The notes beneath the pieces are model-generated. The model was not told the DNA's origin. It saw only the letters and a list, made by a program, of their open reading frames with translations, and made no database searches. The position numbers and the translations under genes are program-made. Of a stretch of 8,950 bases of DNA, positions 5,811 through 8,950 are shown in pieces (position 1 is the stretch's first letter; each line of letters begins with the position of its first letter). This DNA comes from Clostridia bacterium (GTDB taxonomy: Bacteria > Bacillota_A > Clostridia > Oscillospirales > SIG627). Where the stretch lies: assembly GCA_017508505.1 (NCBI GenBank), contig JAFVYT010000162.1, positions 1-8,950 of the forward strand, in the 5' to 3' direction.

Positions 5811-7194
5811 ATTTTCCAACACAAAAGCGGGAAAACACCTCGTTCAAAATTTTTTCACCGGCTGACTTTCCGTCGATCTCCAGAAACGCTGCAAGAGCAG
5901 ACTCAAGGGTCAAGGAAGCGACGTCCTTATCCCCGCGCCTGATCTGGTCAATTGCCTCCTTCAGCAGAGAGATCGCGCAAATAAGGGCAGAACGCTGTCG
6001 CGCATTCGTAATCACACGCCCCTCGCGTAAGGCAGACTCATCGGATATAAAACGTTCCTCGACACGACGCACCAATTCATCAATGTCAAGAAGATCGTGC
6101 CCACAGGAAAAATAAGCATCCTTTTCAAACGGAAGCTCACACAGATCAAGTGCAGACGGCAAATCGCACTTGTTGAGGACAGGGATGACCAGAGCATCCT
6201 CTTGCCTCCTCAATACTGCAGAAAGCAAAGCTTTGTCATCATCGGAGAATTCCCGAGATCGATCCAGTACAAAGAAAATCACCTCTGCCTCAGAAACGGC
6301 CCTGACCGCTTTTTCAATGCCGATCTCCTCCACCAAGTCAGAAGCGTCTTCCCGAACGCCGGCAGTATCAGAAAGATTTAAAAGAACACGGCCAAGCTTC
6401 AGGGGATATTCGATCACGTCTCTCGTTGTTCCGGGAACCGAGGTCACAATCGCGCGATCCTCACCCAAAAGTCGATTAAAAAGAGTGCTTTTTCCCACGT
6501 TAGGCTTCCCAGCAATAACGGCCGGGATACCGGAAGAAATAGCACGCCCGGTCCGATAGCTATGAAGGAGTGCCTCGCTCTCCCGAAGCACCTCGGAGAG
6601 AAGCGAGACCAGCGCATCGTCATCAAAGCTCTGGAGATCATCCTCCGGATAGTCCAGATAGGCCCAGAGCGAGGAAGCGGCCTCTAAAATGCGAGCGGTG
6701 ATCCGCTCAATCTCGCAAGAGAGACGGCCTCGAACGGTTTTTGATGATAAAAGCGCTGCTTCCTCTGTCCTTGCATCCAAAAGATCGGCGACCCCCTCTG
6801 CCGCGGTCAAAGAAAGCTTACCGTTCATAAAAGCACGACGCGTAAATTCCCCCGCGCTCGCCATCGTCGCACCGGACTCCAAAAGCGCGGAAAGTACCAT
6901 AGACGTTATCATTTCCCCACCATGGCAAGCAATTTCTACCACGTCTTCCCCGGTAAAGGAATGAGGCGCGGCAAAGTAGGTAAGCAATCCGTCATCCAAA
7001 ACACGAATACCGTCAGAGGATAAAATGCTTCCGTATATCTGAAAACGGGCAGGATAATCGGATAAAGACTTCCCGCTTTTCGCACGAAAAACTCTTTCGG
7101 CAATGGAGAGAGCCTCAGACCCGGAAATGCGCAAGACCGCAACACCTCCCTTGCCCGGAGGAGTTGAGACTGCGGCAACTGTAGAAAACTCCAT
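5809..7194 (-). CDS. mnmE: tRNA modification GTPase MnmE (TrmE)
   Basis: This potassium-activated GTPase pairs with MnmG to modify the wobble uridine of tRNAs. The protein has 461 residues from the ATG at 7194. It contains an N-terminal tetrahydrofolate-binding domain (1 to about 120), a helical domain split around the G domain, and the G domain (about 217-380) with G1 GKPNVGKS (229-236, Asn232 matching the potassium-binding Asn), switch I PGTTRD (254-259), G3 DTAG (276-279), the likely catalytic Glu289 in switch II and G4 NKCD (341-344). It ends FCVGK, carrying the conserved C-terminal cysteine (Cys458) in a variant of the usual CIGK. A TTG at 7227 would add 11 residues, but AAGGTGG at 7202-7208 is placed correctly for the ATG, and family members begin a few residues before the TAAVSTPPG-like motif. 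The gene is separated from jag by a terminator-like hairpin and followed 11 bases later by mnmG. Confidence 0.97.
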   Translation of the reverse strand: MEFSTVAAVSTPPGKGGVAVLRISGSEALSIAERVFRAKSGKSLSDYPARFQIYGSILSSDGIRVLDDGLLTYFAAPHSFTGEDVVEIACHGGEMITSMVLSALLESGATMASAGEFTRRAFMNGKLSLTAAEGVADLLDARTEEAALLSSKTVRGRLSCEIERITARILEAASSLWAYLDYPEDDLQSFDDDALVSLLSEVLRESEALLHSYRTGRAISSGIPAVIAGKPNVGKSTLFNRLLGEDRAIVTSVPGTTRDVIEYPLKLGRVLLNLSDTAGVREDASDLVEEIGIEKAVRAVSEAEVIFFVLDRSREFSDDDKALLSAVLRRQEDALVIPVLNKCDLPSALDLCELPFEKDAYFSCGHDLLDIDELVRRVEERFISDESALREGRVITNARQRSALICAISLLKEAIDQIRRGDKDVASLTLESALAAFLEIDGKSAGEKILNEVFSRFCVGK

Positions 7195-7201
7195 CAGAAA
7201 C

Positions 7202-7208
7202 CCACCTT
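7202..7208 (-). promoter_or_regulatory. Ribosome binding site deciding the mnmE start
   Basis: AAGGTGG on the minus strand lies seven bases before the ATG at 7194. The alternative TTG at 7227 is only 4 bases past the hairpin at 7232-7257, with that hairpin where its ribosome site would have to be. Confidence 0.7.
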
Positions 7209-7231
7209 TCCTACCTAAAACCTTCAAAACA

Positions 7232-7257
7232 AAAAAGCGGCGAAAACGCCGCTTTTT
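7232..7257 (-). terminator. Terminator-like hairpin between jag and mnmE, inside the operon
   Basis: A perfect 11-bp inverted repeat, AAAAAGCGGCG (7232-7242) and CGCCGCTTTTT (7247-7257), with a 4-base loop, begins one base after the jag stop codon. On the minus strand the GC-rich GCGGCG/CGCCGC stem is followed by TTTTTTGTTTTG. This is a full rho-independent terminator shape and only 37 bases separate it from the mnmE start. I see no clear promoter in those 37 bases, so it may act as an attenuator or 3'-end stabiliser, or mnmE may rely on read-through or on a promoter inside jag. Confidence 0.82.
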
Positions 7258-7258
7258 C

Positions 7259-8062
7259 TTACAAATTCACCATCTCGGTATCTTCCACATCGGCGAGATT
7301 GATATCATCGATGCTCTTTGCTTTTACGATCGTACGAGGCTCGCGAACGGGGTTATACTCGTAGACGACCTTGGGCTTATCAGCCTGAGGCTCGACGTGC
7401 TGTTTTTTCGGACGGGGCTGTCTTCTGGGACCGCCGACCAGACTCATCACAACACGGCGCTCATCACCGGAGCCGATGGAATGGGTCGTAACGCCTTCGA
7501 TCTCCTGTGCCTGAGAGTGAATGATCCTTCTCTCGTAAGCACTCATAGGCTCAAAGGTAACGTTTCTGCCGCTCTTCTTTACTCTTTGCGCTGTCTTGCG
7601 GGCCAAGGCTCTCAAGGTGTTCTCGCGCTTGGAGCGATAATTCTCCACATCAACAGTCACGCGAATAAAGTCATCCCCGTGGCGGTTGGTCACAAGGCTG
7701 AGCAGGTACTGGAGAGAATCCAAAACCTCACCGTGATGTCCGATCAGAACACCGAGATCATCCCCAACAAGGGAGTAAGCAATATCGCCGTTCTCTTTTT
7801 CCTCGCAGCGTATCTCGGCATCAATGCCTGCATTGGCAAGAAAAGTGCGGAGAAAATCTTCGGTCGCTTCGCGTACACCGAGAACGAACTTTACCAGAAT
7901 CTTTGCATCGGAGGAACCGATTCCGAGAAAGCCTCTTTTTGCCTCCTCCGTAACGGTATATTCCAGTTCGGAAACGTCCTTCTGAAGTTCCTTCGAAGCA
8001 AGGGCAAGTGCATCTTCAACGCTTTTGCCGGTAAATGTATACTCTTTAATCACAAATGCCAC
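7259..8062 (-). CDS. khpB: RNA-binding protein KhpB/Jag (SpoIIIJ-associated)
   Basis: This is a cytoplasmic single-stranded-RNA-binding protein. In Gram-positives KhpB partners KhpA and influences cell elongation and division, and its gene classically follows yidC/spoIIIJ. The 267 residues show a Jag N-terminal domain (about 1-55) with GFLGIG (44-49), a KH domain (about 65-140) with its RNA-gripping loop GHHG (108-111), and an R3H domain (about 145-207) with the Arg178-x3-His182 signature in ERRIIH. After the R3H domain comes a tail of about 55 residues rich in Arg, Pro, Lys and acidic residues (from about 211), probably disordered and longer than in B. subtilis Jag. The start is ambiguous. 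GTG at 8062 is listed. GTG at 8053 (codon 4) would give a protein beginning MIKEYTFTGK, closer to family N-termini, with a wider ribosome-site spacing. It begins 12 bases after yidC. Confidence 0.95.
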   Translation of the reverse strand: MAFVIKEYTFTGKSVEDALALASKELQKDVSELEYTVTEEAKRGFLGIGSSDAKILVKFVLGVREATEDFLRTFLANAGIDAEIRCEEKENGDIAYSLVGDDLGVLIGHHGEVLDSLQYLLSLVTNRHGDDFIRVTVDVENYRSKRENTLRALARKTAQRVKKSGRNVTFEPMSAYERRIIHSQAQEIEGVTTHSIGSGDERRVVMSLVGGPRRQPRPKKQHVEPQADKPKVVYEYNPVREPRTIVKAKSIDDINLADVEDTEMVNL

Positions 8063-8064
8063 TT

Positions 8065-8071
8065 CCTTCCT
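8065..8071 (-). promoter_or_regulatory. Ribosome binding site for khpB/jag, serving one of two GTG starts
   Basis: AGGAAGG on the minus strand lies in the 12-base gap after yidC. It is 2 bases from the GTG at 8062 if counted from the whole box (5 from its first AGGA) and 11 bases from the GTG at 8053. The ATPase site in this window also uses a wide 10-base gap, so spacing does not settle the choice. Confidence 0.55.
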
Positions 8072-8074
8072 AAA

Positions 8075-8950
8075 TTACTTTTCTTCATCCTTCAAGGGAG
8101 CCTTTTCAACAATGGACTTCTCATCCTGCTTTTTCTCGGTCAAGACCTTTTTCTTTTCGGTGGTGGTGGATACGGATTCGTATTCGTCATCATCGTCATA
8201 AACAAGGGATCTTCTCTTGCCGGTAGAATCTCCGGAGGATTTCTTTTTCTTTTGCTTGCCGCCGTAGAGTCTCTCCGCCTCCTTCAGCTCCTCGGGAGTA
8301 ATCTCCTTGATCGGGAAAAGCTTGGAAAGAGTAAACTGCTGAACGGGGCTTAAAATGTTGGACATCATCCAGTAGACACCAACGCCTGCGGGAACGATGG
8401 TAGAAATGTAGAAGCTGAAGAGCGGCATGAAAATATTCATCATGCGCATCTGGTTCTTCACTTCCTCAGCCTGAGCAGGCTGATAGGTGAACTTTCTGGT
8501 AAGAGCTTGACCGAAATAAGCGGTCACAAGGGTCAAAACGGGGACAAGGAAAAGGAGCTTGGAGCCCAGCTTCTCAGCAGAAAGAATTCCGATATTCGGA
8601 ACTGCACCAAAGTTAAAGCCGCTGCCGCTCTTAATCTCCATTTCGGGCAGGGCGGAAACGATGTCCTCAGCGGTAACGTCGCCCTTTTCGTAGCGATCCG
8701 TTTCATTGAAATATTCAATGAACTTCTCCCGGTTCTCGCTCACGTAGGTAACGGCGTTGATCTCCGCGTAGTTGTCAAAGCTCTTTGCCTCGAGAAGCTC
8801 CCAAAGCTGCTCCTCGGACTCGGGCTCCTTGGTCAAAAAGCGACCTTTCACTGCGTTGCCGTCAGTATATGACAGGTATGCTGCAGACTCCTCCACAGCG
8901 GTCACGATTTCATCGGTGGTGAACTCAGCGGTTGCGGGAAGATTGTGTGC
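8075..8950 (-). CDS. yidC: Membrane protein insertase YidC/Oxa1/SpoIIIJ, C-terminal part (runs off the right edge)
   Basis: YidC inserts and folds proteins in the cytoplasmic membrane, alone or with SecYEG. The frame is open to the last base of the window, so the 5' end, the signal or first helix and the conserved groove arginine are out of view. The 291 visible residues start with about 128 hydrophilic, mostly acidic residues, probably an extracytoplasmic loop. Then come a membrane helix at about 132-150 (LLFLVPVLT...), the family core around MMNIFMPLF (170-178) with a helix at about 171-186, and the last helix with GVGVYWMMSN (189-198). SNILSPVQQFTLSKLFP follows, as expected for the family end. 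The last 75 or so residues form a charged tail with KKKK, DDDD and EKKK clusters. C-terminal tails of this family can contact ribosomes. A GTG at 8905 is an internal Val codon, not the start. Its position before jag supports the call. Confidence 0.93.
   Translation of the reverse strand, partial: AHNLPATAEFTTDEIVTAVEESAAYLSYTDGNAVKGRFLTKEPESEEQLWELLEAKSFDNYAEINAVTYVSENREKFIEYFNETDRYEKGDVTAEDIVSALPEMEIKSGSGFNFGAVPNIGILSAEKLGSKLLFLVPVLTLVTAYFGQALTRKFTYQPAQAEEVKNQMRMMNIFMPLFSFYISTIVPAGVGVYWMMSNILSPVQQFTLSKLFPIKEITPEELKEAERLYGGKQKKKKSSGDSTGKRRSLVYDDDDEYESVSTTTEKKKVLTEKKQDEKSIVEKAPLKDEEK

Noticed and set aside
7195..7227. TTG start adding 11 residues to MnmE
   Set aside because: The ATG at 7194 has AAGGTGG seven bases upstream. 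The extension lies in the spacer just after the jag hairpin.
7103..8353. Long open frame on the plus strand across mnmE, jag and yidC
   Set aside because: It runs antisense across three well-supported genes and their spacers, with composition typical of reverse-strand reading.
8903..8905. GTG as the start of YidC
   Set aside because: The frame stays open to the window edge, so this GTG is an internal valine codon. The visible part lacks the N-terminal membrane core.
1..8950. CRISPR array, insertion sequence, tRNA, rRNA or defence system
   Set aside because: No regularly spaced repeats, transposase, tRNA-like fold or defence-protein motif was seen. The window is almost fully explained by housekeeping genes and the metal-pump unit.

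Overview
This window looks like a chromosomal segment from a Firmicutes-type bacterium, most likely a clostridium. The evidence is the gene order yidC - jag (khpB) - mnmE - mnmG - rsmG, which is the conserved cluster usually found near the replication origin in low- and mid-GC Gram-positives, together with a KhpB/Jag protein and purine-rich Shine-Dalgarno sites. I cannot name the genus from sequence alone. All six protein genes lie on the minus strand, so transcription runs from right to left.

Right part (8950 to 3114): the C-terminal part of the membrane insertase YidC (its N-terminus lies beyond the window), then the RNA-binding protein KhpB/Jag, then MnmE and MnmG, the two partners that modify the wobble uridine of certain tRNAs, then RsmG, which methylates 16S rRNA. 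The genes are 2 to 12 bases apart, except between jag and mnmE, where a perfect 11-bp hairpin with a T-run sits directly after the jag stop codon and may split or attenuate the operon. Two starts had to be moved: mnmG most likely begins at a TTG (5797) and mnmE at an ATG (7194). Jag has two possible GTG starts.

Middle (3100 to 2857): this is the most interesting stretch. A 15-bp terminator closes the rsmG transcript and abuts a near-consensus SigA-type promoter (TTGACA, 17 bases, TAAAAT). The promoter drives a leader of about 175 bases that I read as a yybP-ykoY-type manganese riboswitch. All its helices can be drawn, with the hallmark GGAGUA and GUCAAC loops. It is followed by a three-way switch: an anti-antiterminator, an antiterminator and an intrinsic terminator that are mutually exclusive. 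The predicted logic is that metal turns the gene on.

Left part (2856 to 1): the riboswitch controls one monocistronic gene, a complete 885-residue P-type ATPase of the calcium-translocating (P2) class. Its membrane residues match both calcium sites of SERCA, while its leader suggests manganese. The gene ends at a strong 13-bp terminator. Another hairpin at 38-80, better formed in plus-strand RNA, suggests that a convergent plus-strand gene ends just left of the window.

Most of the window is housekeeping. I see no CRISPR array, transposon, tRNA, rRNA or defence system. The riboswitch-ATPase unit and the details of operon punctuation deserve a second look.
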